The notes beneath the pieces are model-generated. The model was not told the origin of the DNA. It searched no databases and worked only from the letters and a program-made list of their open reading frames with translations. DNA of 64,000 nucleotides from assembly GCF_002904335.1 (NCBI RefSeq), contig NZ_PPHF01000181.1:62001-126000 (forward strand), in the 5' to 3' direction. The position numbers were made by a program, and so were the translations under genes. Positions 55,556 through 63,925 of the stretch are shown piece by piece (the first letter of the stretch is position 1; each line of letters starts with the position of its first letter). This DNA comes from Amycolatopsis sp. CA-126428. Lineage in GTDB: Bacteria > Actinomycetota > Actinomycetes > Mycobacteriales > Pseudonocardiaceae.

Positions 55556-55834
55556 TCATGCCTCGGACTTATTTCGGACCGCGCGGACCTTCGTGTGCGC
55601 CTCGGCACGCTTCTGTTCGGGCTCAGGCTCGACGGGAACGCCGCCAAGCCGCTCGGCGTCCGCTTCGGATAGATTCATGATCGTCTGGTGACCGTTTACG
55701 GTCACGTGGTATTCGCGCACTTCCGCCATGGCGGGGGCCTCCTCGATTCGCTCGTCGACGCCGGTGGTGGACGTGGCCATTCCGCAGGAGAAGTCCAGGC
55801 TTCCGCAGACGGGACAGCCGACGTCGCCGCGCAT
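55556..55834 (-). CDS. Small protein after the capsid with zinc-knuckle N-terminus
   Basis: A 92-residue protein. The N-terminus MRGDVGCPVCGSLDFSCGMA has CxxC plus a third Cys; the rest is an acidic helical stretch (YHVTVNGHQTIMNLSEADAE, then PEPEQKRAEAHTKVRAV). ATG overlaps the capsid stop (ATGA). It may be a head-decoration or head-assembly factor; no family is recognised. Confidence 0.6.
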   Translation of the reverse strand: MRGDVGCPVCGSLDFSCGMATSTTGVDERIEEAPAMAEVREYHVTVNGHQTIMNLSEADAERLGGVPVEPEPEQKRAEAHTKVRAVRNKSEA

Positions 55835-57180
55835 CAGACGAGGGTGACCTTGCAGAACGCGGACGGCTGGATGACACCGAAACCGGCGCGCATCTCCGCG
55901 AGGATCGCGACCAGGTTTCGCACGAAGAAGTCGGCGTGGCTGTCGGTGACGGTGATGCTCGACTGCTCGCGGTCCCACAGGATGGCCTTGCGGAAGTCGC
56001 CGACCCATGCCTGTCCCGGGGTGGTCGCTTCGGACTCGATGACCGGCAGGCCCCACAGCGGTGCCGTGCCGTTCACCCCGGACGGGCCGCCGAAGTAGAA
56101 CCGGCCCTGGTTGTCGCTGATCTCGTCCAGGGCTTCCAGGTCGTTCGGGTGGATGACGACGCCGTTGGCCACCGAGCGCCCGACCACGCGGACCTTCGTC
56201 TTGGCGCGGCGTACGGCCAGCAGCCGGCCGAATCCGGCGGGCTTTCCAGCCGGGTCCGGGACGGCGGCTTGGGTCTGGGTGCCGGACACAGTGGCCAGGC
56301 CCTCGAAGTCCTCGCCGGTGCCGGTACCGGCGATCATCTGGTCCTCAAGCTCTTCTTCCAGGCCGACCTCGAGGAAGTTGTCGATGAGCGTGCGGACCTG
56401 CGCGGCGTCGCTCAAGGCTCGCTTGGTGACCGGGATCCAGTGCGCAATGGTCCGGACCGGGGTGGTGACCCGGACCGTGGAGAACCCGCTTTCCGGCTTC
56501 ACTCCGGCCTGGGCCAGGGTGACCGCTGGGTCGCCGGAGCCCACGGCGGCGGCCGTGACCGCTTCCGGGACCGGCTTCGCGGCGTTGTTCCAGCCGGTGA
56601 CGCGGGCGTACTCGATCTGGTCGGACGTGGTGGTGCCGCCGGTGACGAGCTGGCGCAGGGTCAGCGGGCGGAAGAAGCGGTCCGGCCCGACCAGCAGGCC
56701 ACGGTAGTCCTCGGTGCGGAACGCGCCGCCCGAGGTGGGCGAGAGCCCTGTGACCAGGTCCTTGTACCCGACGGGGCGGGACTGGACCCGCATGTCCTTG
56801 GCGAACATCCCGTTCGGGGCGGAGGCCAGCAGGTCCTTGTACTGCTCGGAGGTGATGAAGGTTTCGCCGATGCTGGCGCGAGTGCCGGCCTTGTAGCCGT
56901 CGCGACCGGCCTGTTCCTGGCGGTTCTTCTTCTCGGCCTCGGCGTCGACGAGGCCGACGGCGTCGCCGAGATCCTTGATCGCGTCGCGGACGGCGCCGTC
57001 GGCCTTGGCCGCGTCCAGTGCCTTCTTCGCGTCTTGGGCCTTGGCCATGGCCGCGGTGACGGCGGCGCGTTCGTCGTCGGTGAAGTCGCGGTTCTCGTCG
57101 TCGGCCTTGGCCGCGATGGTCTTCGCGTCGTTCAGGTGCTTGCGCAGCTCGTCAGCGAGCTGGGCGATCTTGTCGCTCAA
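55834..57180 (-). CDS. HK97-type major capsid protein
   Basis: A 448-residue protein. Residues 1-100 are a coiled-coil delta domain (LADELRKHLNDAKTIAAKAD) to be removed by the protease. The rest carries HK97-fold landmarks: GAFRTEDYRGLLVGPDRFFR, the E-loop/P-domain stretches IPVTKRALSDAAQVRTLIDN and MIAGTGTGEDFEGLATVSGT, and the A-domain LWGLPVIESEATTPGQAWVG. It lies directly after the protease gene as expected. It builds the icosahedral head. Confidence 0.92.
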   Translation of the reverse strand: MSDKIAQLADELRKHLNDAKTIAAKADDENRDFTDDERAAVTAAMAKAQDAKKALDAAKADGAVRDAIKDLGDAVGLVDAEAEKKNRQEQAGRDGYKAGTRASIGETFITSEQYKDLLASAPNGMFAKDMRVQSRPVGYKDLVTGLSPTSGGAFRTEDYRGLLVGPDRFFRPLTLRQLVTGGTTTSDQIEYARVTGWNNAAKPVPEAVTAAAVGSGDPAVTLAQAGVKPESGFSTVRVTTPVRTIAHWIPVTKRALSDAAQVRTLIDNFLEVGLEEELEDQMIAGTGTGEDFEGLATVSGTQTQAAVPDPAGKPAGFGRLLAVRRAKTKVRVVGRSVANGVVIHPNDLEALDEISDNQGRFYFGGPSGVNGTAPLWGLPVIESEATTPGQAWVGDFRKAILWDREQSSITVTDSHADFFVRNLVAILAEMRAGFGVIQPSAFCKVTLV

Positions 57181-57239
57181 GGGGTTCCTCAGTTCGTGCG
57201 CGTGCGCAGACGAAGAGAGGCGGTTCCCTTGCCGGGCGC

Positions 57240-57266
57240 GCGCACTCGCCGGAAGGGCGAGCGCGT
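57240..57266. terminator. Hairpin between protease and capsid genes
   Basis: CTCGCC/GGCGAG with further pairing past one mismatch. It sits in the 131-bp gap and may adjust capsid expression. Confidence 0.35.
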
Positions 57267-57311
57267 GGCGGGGCCGGGCGTGGCCGTTGTACGTCAGGCA
57301 GATCGGATAGG

Positions 57312-58127
57312 TCAGGCGGTGAGCGGTTGCGACTCGGCGTCCAGCAGGGCCAGCGATGCCCGCAGCAGGGCGGAGCTGGCGGAGCTGGCGGAGCTGGACT
57401 TGGTGTCGGCCGGCGGGGCGGGCGGTGTGCTCGCGAGACCGGCGGACTTGTCCGCGTCGTCGCTGTCCAGGGTGGACAGCACGGTCTCGATGGCGTCGGT
57501 GCCCTCGGCGATCTTCGCCAGGGCATCGCGCAGGGTTGTCTCGTTCTTCGCCGAGAGGACGCGGCCGGCCTTCGCCGACGGGCCGCCTTCGGGTGCGGGG
57601 CGGGGCTCGGTGTCGGCGGGCGGGTTCTTTACGGTCAGCAGCTCGGTGTCCTGGTTGGCGCCGATCAACGTCGGGCCGACCTCGTAGAGCTTGAGCTTGC
57701 GCAGCTCGTAGTAGCCCTCGCTGCCGCCGTCGTCGTCAGTCTTCTCGATCCAGCCGCCCTCTTGCACGTCGTAGGCGAAGGAGAACTGCCGGACTCGCCG
57801 TCCCTTGAGCAGCTTGTAGACCTTGCTGGCCTTCGGCTCGTCGAGGTCGATGCGGGCGCGGACCCACAGTCCCTCGTCGCGTTCCTCGGCGTCCTCGACG
57901 TAGCCGATGTGGTACTCGGGGTCATGCGCCATGTGCGACCAGAGCACGGGAATCGGGTCTCCGGAGGCTTTCCACTCGGCGAGGGTGTCGGCGAATGCGC
58001 CGGGCACGATCTTGTCCCCGACCGAGTCGACGTTGTAGGCGGCCACAATGGCCTCGAACACGCCGTCTTCGGTGCCGTCCTGCTCGCCCGCGGCCTTGAT
58101 CCGGACCGGGCACGTCTTCTTCCTCAT
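57312..58127 (-). CDS. HK97-type prohead protease (S78)
   Basis: A 271-residue protein. The N-terminal 165 residues are the S78 protease: VFEAIVAAYNVDSVGDKIVP, VLWSHMAHDP with the catalytic His, and FSFAYDVQEG with the catalytic Ser, followed by LYEVGPTLIGAN. The C-terminal 100 residues are acidic and Ser/Ala-rich, perhaps a scaffold. ATG 58127 overlaps the portal stop (ATGA). It matures the capsid by removing the delta domain. Confidence 0.88.
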   Translation of the reverse strand: MRKKTCPVRIKAAGEQDGTEDGVFEAIVAAYNVDSVGDKIVPGAFADTLAEWKASGDPIPVLWSHMAHDPEYHIGYVEDAEERDEGLWVRARIDLDEPKASKVYKLLKGRRVRQFSFAYDVQEGGWIEKTDDDGGSEGYYELRKLKLYEVGPTLIGANQDTELLTVKNPPADTEPRPAPEGGPSAKAGRVLSAKNETTLRDALAKIAEGTDAIETVLSTLDSDDADKSAGLASTPPAPPADTKSSSASSASSALLRASLALLDAESQPLTA

Positions 58128-59395
58128 CGCGTGACGCCCTCCAGGAGTCTCGTGGCGGTGGCGAGCACGGTCTTCGGCTCGGGGGCGGTGTCGGTCGGCG
58201 AGGCTTGGCCGCCGGTCAGGACATTCAGCGGGGTGACCAGCTCGTCGCCGCCCTCGATCTGCGGCAGGTTCACGCGGGCGCGGGCCTCGTTGCGTGTCAT
58301 CCACGGCGCACCGGTTGCGGTCTGGAGCTGGGCGGCCTGCTCCTCAAAGGAGCCGCGCAGCTTCTCGGCGAGGTTGAATTCGAGATAGACGTCCGTCGCG
58401 TCCGGGAAGTCCGGCAGGAGCTGGAGGTGCAGCTCCTCGGTGATCATGGTCAGCCAGGGGCCGAGGGTGTCCTGGTACAGGTTCTTGTGCTGCTCGGTGA
58501 TGTTGCTGTACGTCGCGTGGTCCAGGATTCCCACCATGGGCAGCGGAATGTGGAAGCTGGAAGCGACCTCTTCGCGGGTAAGCTTGCGGGCCTCGATGTA
58601 CTGCGCGGCCTCCGGCGTCACCGACGCCGGGACGAATTCCATGCCGTCTTCGAGGATCGGCGTCCCGCCGGCCCGCCCGCCCGTGCCGGTGTACTGCTCC
58701 TGCCACGAGCGGCGGAACCGCTCGCGGGCGGTGCTACCCCACTCCGGGGCGTCCACCGGGCGTTTGAGGTAGCCCATGAGCCGGGCACCGTTGCGCCAGA
58801 GCTGTTCGCGGTACTGGCTGGCCTGGTACTCCTCGGCCAGGATGCGCCGCAGCGTCTCCATCGGCGAGCAACCCCACCGGTTGTCCTCCGGGTTGTAGCC
58901 CCGGAAGTGCACGACCTGCGCGGCCGGGATGTCGCGGTAGCCGGTGGTTCCCCGGTACCGGTAGGTCTCCACCGTGAACTGGTTCGACGAGATCGGCGTG
59001 ACGTAGCGCGGATCGAGCCGGACCAGCGCCGGGACCGCCGTGGTGGTCTTGGCGAGGATCGCGTTGTCGTAGATCGCCAGGTCCGAGACCAGTGCCTCGA
59101 TCAGCCGGTAGCGGGTGGTGAACGGGTTCGGGCGGGCCAGCAGCGTCATCAGCGGGTGGTCGGCCAGCCGTTCGCGGTCCACATCGGACAGCCGCCGGTA
59201 GACGTGGATGCCGAGCTGGGCGATGTTGCGCGCCAGGAACGAGACGACGGTCCGCACCTGCGGCTGCGTCCGCCAGATCGTCGCGTAGTCCTGCGCGAGC
59301 CCGTCGCCGAGAATCACGGCGCCGCCGGTGGCGATGGTGGCGGTCTGGTACTGGTGCACCGCTTCCAGCACGCCTTGAGAGATCACGAAGGGCAT
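58124..59395 (-). CDS. HK97-type portal protein
   Basis: A 423-residue portal. Family landmarks: RTVVSFLARNIAQLGIHVYR, LLARPNPFTTRYRLIEALVS, VVHFRGYNPEDNRWGCSPME, and the late helix ARKLTREEVASSFHIPLPMV with NITEQHKNLYQDTLGPWLTM. It forms the dodecameric DNA channel and binds the terminase. It lies between the small membrane-associated protein and the protease in the usual order. Confidence 0.92.
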   Translation of the reverse strand: MPFVISQGVLEAVHQYQTATIATGGAVILGDGLAQDYATIWRTQPQVRTVVSFLARNIAQLGIHVYRRLSDVDRERLADHPLMTLLARPNPFTTRYRLIEALVSDLAIYDNAILAKTTTAVPALVRLDPRYVTPISSNQFTVETYRYRGTTGYRDIPAAQVVHFRGYNPEDNRWGCSPMETLRRILAEEYQASQYREQLWRNGARLMGYLKRPVDAPEWGSTARERFRRSWQEQYTGTGGRAGGTPILEDGMEFVPASVTPEAAQYIEARKLTREEVASSFHIPLPMVGILDHATYSNITEQHKNLYQDTLGPWLTMITEELHLQLLPDFPDATDVYLEFNLAEKLRGSFEEQAAQLQTATGAPWMTRNEARARVNLPQIEGGDELVTPLNVLTGGQASPTDTAPEPKTVLATATRLLEGVTR

Positions 59396-59682
59396 CAGCC
59401 GGACCCCACGATCTGAACCCAGTTGATCCGGTCGCGCTCGATCACGACGTCGCCGTCCATCGCGACCGCCTCACGGCCGGGCTGGGCCAGCGAGGCGGAC
59501 CGGAGGACCAGCAGGCGGCGATGGCGGCGCCACAGGATGCCGGTGACGGCCTGGTCGTCCACGAGCGACACCACGACCCGCCGCCGGGCGGCCAGCCTCC
59601 GGCCCCGGATCTCCTCGACCGCGTGCCACAGCAGCGACACCGTCAGCAGGATCACCGCGAGGGTGAAGATGGCCAGCTCCAC
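59395..59682 (-). CDS. Small membrane-associated protein between terminase and portal
   Basis: A 95-residue protein with an N-terminal membrane helix (LAIFTLAVILLTVSLLWHAV) and an Arg-rich beta-type C-terminus. Similar small genes sit between the large terminase and portal of actinophages; their role is unknown. Start and stop abut the neighbours. Confidence 0.6.
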   Translation of the reverse strand: MELAIFTLAVILLTVSLLWHAVEEIRGRRLAARRRVVVSLVDDQAVTGILWRRHRRLLVLRSASLAQPGREAVAMDGDVVIERDRINWVQIVGSG

Positions 59683-59694
59683 AAGCCCGTCCCC

Positions 59695-61437
59695 TCACAC
59701 GATTTCGAGGTCGCCGTCGTCGTAGACGGAGCGGCGGGGCGGGGTGTAGTGCACGGCACGGTCCAGCGCCATGATCAGCGCCACGACCCCGTCGATCTTG
59801 TCGCCGGAGTTTCGCTTGCTAGGCTTGACGTTTCCGGCCGCGTCCATCTCCACGGCCAGGTTGTCGACCTGCCAGCGGATCGCCGGGTTGCCGCCGTGAC
59901 GCAACCGGGGAACCTCGGCCGTGCCCTCAAGCGCGAGCCGCTGGAACTCCTTCGTCGGGGCCGACATCGAGCCGAAGCCCTGGCGCATCTTCACCAACGG
60001 CGCGCCGTCGCCGAGCAGGTCGGACACCAGCTGGCTGGAGTTCCACGGGTCATACGCGATCTCCCGGACGGCGAAGCGCTCGCGGTCGAGGTTGATCTGG
60101 GTGCGGATGTAGTCGTAGTCGGCGACGTCGCCGGGCGTGGCGACCAGCAGGCCGCGGTCGGCCCACACCCGGGCCTGCCCGGCGGTGCGCCGGTCGATGG
60201 CCTCCAGCGCGCCTTCCGGGCACCACAGCCGCCACAGCAGGTCGTGCCCGCCCTCGCCGTCAGGGAAGCACCAGGCCAGTGCGCACAAGTCCGAGGTGGA
60301 CGCGAGGTCGAGCCCGCCGTAGGCGATGCGCCCGGCCAGCGTGCGTTCGTCCACGATGGACGCGTTGCGGTCCCAGGCGTCCAGTTCCAGGTAGCGGGTC
60401 TGCTGTCGGGTCCGGATGCCCAGGTGCAGCCGCAGGAACTTCGCCAGGTCGGCCGGCGAGTTGCGCGCCTCGTTGGCCGCGTTCTCCAGGTACGCCCGCG
60501 ACGGCGACACGCCGAAGCCCGGGTTCGCCTTCTTCCACGTGGCTTCGGTGAACGGGTCGTCCTCGGCGTCGGCGGCCCAGATCACCCCGTACATCGAGGT
60601 GTCCTTCAGCGCCCCGCGGGCGATCTGCTCGACGTAGTGGCGGCGGCGGGCGTAGATCGTCTCTGACCGGCCGTCGTCGGCGGTGGTGATCGTGAACACC
60701 AGCGGCTGTGTCCGCGAGCCGGTGCCAGTCTCCACGGCCTCGACCAGGTCGGGGGTCTTGTGGACGTGCAGCTCGTCGATGATCGCGCCGTACACGTTCG
60801 CCCCGTGCAGCACGTCGGCCAATTTGGACACGACGGCGAAGTAGCTGCCGCTGGGCTGGTGGATGATCCGCTGCGCGAGCGCCTTCACGTACGGCGCGAG
60901 CGCGGGGCTCTTCTGCGCGAGCTGCCGCACCGGGTCGAAGCAGTACCGCGCCTGGTCCCTCCCGCTGGCCACGGCGTAGACCTGCGCGCCCTGCTCGTGG
61001 TCGGCACACGTGAGGTAGGTCGCGAACCCGCCCGAGAGCGTGGTCTTGCCGTTCTTACGCGGTACGTCGACGTACACGCGGCGGGTGACGCGGACCCAGT
61101 CGCCGTCCTCGTTGCGGTACACCCACCCGAAGACCGGCGCCAGGATGTAGGCCACCTGCCACGGGTCCGGCCGCAGCGGCTGCCCGGCCCACTTGCCTTG
61201 CGTGTGCCGGAGCCGGGCGAAGACGTCGAGGACGCGGTCCACCCGGGCCGGGTCGAACCGCGCTCCGCGCCGGGCGCCGCCTTCGGGGGTCTTGATCGCG
61301 GGCGGGCAGTCCGGCAGCGGGATACCCCGGGAGTGCAGGTACCAGCCGACTTCGGGTGAGATGTGCAGCCGGGCGAGGGTGGCCCGGCTCGGCGCACGCT
61401 TAGCCGGTACCTGCGAACGGGTTGCCTTCGTCGCCAC
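59695..61437 (-). CDS. terL: Large terminase subunit
   Basis: A 580-residue packaging motor. The ATPase part has Walker A in VDVPRKNGKTTLSG, Walker B in YGAIIDELHVHK and the coupling motif TITTADDG; the nuclease part has GLDLASTSDLCALAWCF with its first Asp, and NSGDKIDGVVALIMALDRAV with the later Asp. A putative HNH-free, headful or cos-type terminase. GTG 61437 was preferred; TTG 61461 adds eight residues. It overlaps the small terminase gene by 38 bp. Confidence 0.92.
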   Translation of the reverse strand: MATKATRSQVPAKRAPSRATLARLHISPEVGWYLHSRGIPLPDCPPAIKTPEGGARRGARFDPARVDRVLDVFARLRHTQGKWAGQPLRPDPWQVAYILAPVFGWVYRNEDGDWVRVTRRVYVDVPRKNGKTTLSGGFATYLTCADHEQGAQVYAVASGRDQARYCFDPVRQLAQKSPALAPYVKALAQRIIHQPSGSYFAVVSKLADVLHGANVYGAIIDELHVHKTPDLVEAVETGTGSRTQPLVFTITTADDGRSETIYARRRHYVEQIARGALKDTSMYGVIWAADAEDDPFTEATWKKANPGFGVSPSRAYLENAANEARNSPADLAKFLRLHLGIRTRQQTRYLELDAWDRNASIVDERTLAGRIAYGGLDLASTSDLCALAWCFPDGEGGHDLLWRLWCPEGALEAIDRRTAGQARVWADRGLLVATPGDVADYDYIRTQINLDRERFAVREIAYDPWNSSQLVSDLLGDGAPLVKMRQGFGSMSAPTKEFQRLALEGTAEVPRLRHGGNPAIRWQVDNLAVEMDAAGNVKPSKRNSGDKIDGVVALIMALDRAVHYTPPRRSVYDDGDLEIV

Positions 61438-61867
61438 GGCCGGCCCCGTCCCGCTGCTCAATCCGCGTCCGCGCCGACGGGGTCAATCCGAACTCCTGCG
61501 CGAATGCGCGGATCACGTGGGCGGAGTCGCGCTGGATGACCAGCGCGGGGTTCCGCACGAATCCGCCGTGCAGGCCCTTCTGCAGGACGCCGGTCTTCGC
61601 CACGAGCGCCGAGGCGCGGCGGTGGGCGACGACGGCTTCGCAGTAGCAGAGCAGGGTGTCTCGGTCGCAGGCGTGCGCGATGCCCATCGCGGCCAGCTCA
61701 CCGACGGTGTAGTCCCAGACCTCGCGCACCGCGTCGGCCACATCGTCTGGACATTCCGGACGCCCGGCGCGCGGGATGGGCTCGTGGTGGTTGTAGCGCT
61801 CGGTGTGGCGGTCGCCTTCGATGATCCGCAGGGCGGTGGGCTTGGGCGGGACGCCGCGTCGGCCCAT
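61400..61867 (-). CDS. Small terminase subunit (P27-like)
   Basis: A 155-residue protein (RRGVPPKPTALRIIEGDRHT at the start, then TVGELAAMGIAHACDRDTLL, FVRNPALVIQRDSAHVIRAF) matching P27-family small terminases. It recognises the packaging site and recruits the large subunit. ATG 61867 stands 5 bp after the folE stop. The usual first HNH gene is not seen. Confidence 0.82.
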   Translation of the reverse strand: MGRRGVPPKPTALRIIEGDRHTERYNHHEPIPRAGRPECPDDVADAVREVWDYTVGELAAMGIAHACDRDTLLCYCEAVVAHRRASALVAKTGVLQKGLHGGFVRNPALVIQRDSAHVIRAFAQEFGLTPSARTRIEQRDGAGRGDEGNPFAGTG

Positions 61868-61872
61868 GTGGA

Positions 61873-62436
61873 TCAGCCTCCCCGGTGCAGGTCCCACAGC
61901 TGCGCCCGCAGCTCGGGATCGGTGGCGAAGCGGCCGGTCACGGCGGTGGTGACCATCGCCGCGCCGGGCTTGCGGATGCCGCGCTGGGTCATGCAGCCGT
62001 GCTCGGCACGCACGATGCACGCCGAGCCCTCGGTCTTGAGGTGGGCGTCGACGGCTTCGGTGACCTGGTGGGTCAGCTGCTCCTGGGCCTGGAGCCGGTG
62101 GGCGAAGACGTCCAGAAGCCGGGGAAGCTTCGACAACCCGGCCACTGGTGCCCCGGCGACCGGCAGGTACGCGATCGTCGCGGTGCCGCTGAAGGGCATG
62201 AGGTGGTGGGCGCACATCGAGGTGAACGGCACGCCGGTCACGGCGATCACGCCGTCGGACCGGTCGACCGGGAACGTGCGCTCCAAGACCTCAGCCGGGT
62301 CCTGGTCGTAGCCGCAGGTCAGCTCGGCCCAGGCACGGGCCACCCGTGCGGGGGTGTCGCGCAGGTTCGGCTCGTCCGGGTCCAGGCCGCGTTCGGTCAG
62401 CCAGGCGCGGATGCCGGCGGTCAGGTCGGTGGTCAT
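61873..62436 (-). CDS. folE: GTP cyclohydrolase I
   Basis: A 187-residue FolE-type GTP cyclohydrolase. The zinc ligands are Cys and His in FTSMCAHHLMPF and Cys in RAEHGCMTQRGI; LSKLPRLLDVFAHRLQAQEQ and LTHQVTEAV are the family core. It makes 7,8-dihydroneopterin triphosphate, the entry point of both folate and 7-deazaguanine pathways. In a phage next to queD and queE the second role is the likely one. ATG 62436 overlaps the queE stop (ATGA). Confidence 0.93.
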   Translation of the reverse strand: MTTDLTAGIRAWLTERGLDPDEPNLRDTPARVARAWAELTCGYDQDPAEVLERTFPVDRSDGVIAVTGVPFTSMCAHHLMPFSGTATIAYLPVAGAPVAGLSKLPRLLDVFAHRLQAQEQLTHQVTEAVDAHLKTEGSACIVRAEHGCMTQRGIRKPGAAMVTTAVTGRFATDPELRAQLWDLHRGG

Positions 62437-63161
62437 CGGCCCCTCTCGTTTCCCCAGGCCAGCACGTGTACGCGGCTGCCGAGGTTGAAGCCGTGCTCGA
62501 TCACGCGGTCGGCGATGAGCCGGGTGTGCGCGGCGATAGCCTCGACGCTGGTCCCCTCCGGAGAGATCCACACGGGCCGGACCAGCTCGTGACGGGTGAC
62601 CAGCTCGGCGGCTTCGTCCACATCGGCCGGGGTCGCGCACACGAACTTGAAGACCGTGCGACCGCAGCGGTCCAGCGCGGCCAGGACGTCGGGCTGGATG
62701 CGGCGTTCGTACGGGTCGCCGGAGTGCGCGAGCTTCGGCGAGACGTTGAACCGGACCCCGAGGTCCGGTTCCAGGGTCGCGGCCGTGGGCGAAACGGTGC
62801 CGTTGGTCTCGATCTCGATGTTTACTCCGGCTCGCCGGAGGTCCCGCAGCAGCCGTGTCCATCCGGGCTGGTGCTGGTGCAGCAGCGGTTCGCCGCCGGA
62901 GATCACGACGAGCGCGGGGTCACCGGCGAGTGCGCGGTCCACGATCTCGGCGACCGGCTTGCGTGACAGCTCGGCGCGCAGGTCGAACCGCGTGCTGTCC
63001 CAGGTGTAGGCGGTGTCGCACCAGCCGCAGGCGAGGTTGCAACCGCCGAGCCGGATGAAGCTGGCCCGGCGGCCGGCGGATGGGCCTTCGCCCTGCGCGG
63101 TCGGCCCGAATACCTCGGATGCCACCAGGGTGTCCGATGTGGCTGGAGCAGTCGCGGTCAC
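62433..63161 (-). CDS. queE: 7-carboxy-7-deazaguanine synthase
   Basis: A 242-residue radical SAM enzyme. The cluster motif CNLACGWC is the C-x3-C-x2-C of QueE, preceded by FGPTAQGEGPSAGRRASFIR and followed by LVVISGGEPLLH and IETNGTV. It ring-contracts 6-carboxy-tetrahydropterin to CDG, the third step towards preQ0. GTG 63161 overlaps the queD stop (GTGA), so it is translated with it. All key motifs are intact. Confidence 0.93.
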   Translation of the reverse strand: MTATAPATSDTLVASEVFGPTAQGEGPSAGRRASFIRLGGCNLACGWCDTAYTWDSTRFDLRAELSRKPVAEIVDRALAGDPALVVISGGEPLLHQHQPGWTRLLRDLRRAGVNIEIETNGTVSPTAATLEPDLGVRFNVSPKLAHSGDPYERRIQPDVLAALDRCGRTVFKFVCATPADVDEAAELVTRHELVRPVWISPEGTSVEAIAAHTRLIADRVIEHGFNLGSRVHVLAWGNERGR

Positions 63162-63586
63162 GCGGACCACCCAGCCCGGTTGACGTGGGTCTCGCGCACC
63201 TCGACCGCGGTGACCCGGGCTCCGGGCACGCGCTCGAGCTCGGCCAGCAGTCCGGCCGCCACGGCGGCGAGGTGGGCGGCCACGTTCTCCACGGTCGGCC
63301 ACCCGGGGACCTCGGTCACCTTGCAGCCGTGCTCGCGCAGCAGCGGGACGAGCGGGTCGTCCGGCCCGAGCAGCACGCCATGGTCGAAGTGCTCATCGAT
63401 CCAGCCGCGCAGGGCCTTCTTCAGCGGACCGAACTCCACGACCACGCCGTTCGGGTCGACGTCGGCGGCGGTGACGGTGATCTCGGCCCACCACGAATGC
63501 CCGTGCAGGGACGTGCACTTGCCGGGCAGGTGCGGGAGCCGGTGCGCGGTCTCGAAGTTGTGGGCGATCGTGACGGTGCTGGCCAT
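63158..63586 (-). CDS. queD: 6-carboxy-tetrahydropterin synthase
   Basis: A 142-residue protein of the PTPS/QueD fold. FETAHRLPHLPGKCTSLHGH has the catalytic Cys and two of the zinc His; the first His and the VEFGPLKKAL and WPTVENVAAHL motifs follow. It makes CPH4 from dihydroneopterin triphosphate, the second step of 7-deazaguanine synthesis. ATG 63586 abuts the stop of the next upstream gene. Coupled to queE. Confidence 0.92.
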   Translation of the reverse strand: MASTVTIAHNFETAHRLPHLPGKCTSLHGHSWWAEITVTAADVDPNGVVVEFGPLKKALRGWIDEHFDHGVLLGPDDPLVPLLREHGCKVTEVPGWPTVENVAAHLAAVAAGLLAELERVPGARVTAVEVRETHVNRAGWSA

Positions 63587-63925
63587 TCAGGACACTCCCG
63601 TCACGGTCGCGCCGGACTCGCCGTCCTCGGACACCTCGACCTGGGTGGGCTCCAGCTGGTAGCCCTCTTCCAGGACGGTCCACAGGTCGCGGGCGAGGTC
63701 TTCGCAGCTGGCCGAGCCGCATTCGCGCGGCCCGGTGCCCCACCACGCGCGGATGATGTCCTGGAGGTCGTGGAACTCCACGTACCGGTCGTCGTGGGCG
63801 ACGGCCACGTGGGCGGTGATGCGGAAGAGGTGGCGGTGCCGGTCGGCCAGATAGGACCGGCGGCCGGTCGCGGCGGGCCAGTGGTGGAAGCCGGGCAGGG
63901 TGACGGTGGTCCACACGGTGGTCAC
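63587..63925 (-). CDS. Diverged QueD-like protein
   Basis: A 112-residue protein that keeps the outline of the QueD fold: DRHRHLFRITAHVAVAHDDR, then VEFHDLQDIIRAWW and a C-terminal VLEEGYQLEPTQVEV, but lacks the catalytic Cys of CTSLHGH; its two His of HRH may still bind metal. It may be a partner subunit or a separate pterin/base enzyme. The stop abuts queD; the GTG start overlaps the stop of the gene to its right. Confidence 0.6.
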   Translation of the reverse strand: MTTVWTTVTLPGFHHWPAATGRRSYLADRHRHLFRITAHVAVAHDDRYVEFHDLQDIIRAWWGTGPRECGSASCEDLARDLWTVLEEGYQLEPTQVEVSEDGESGATVTGVS

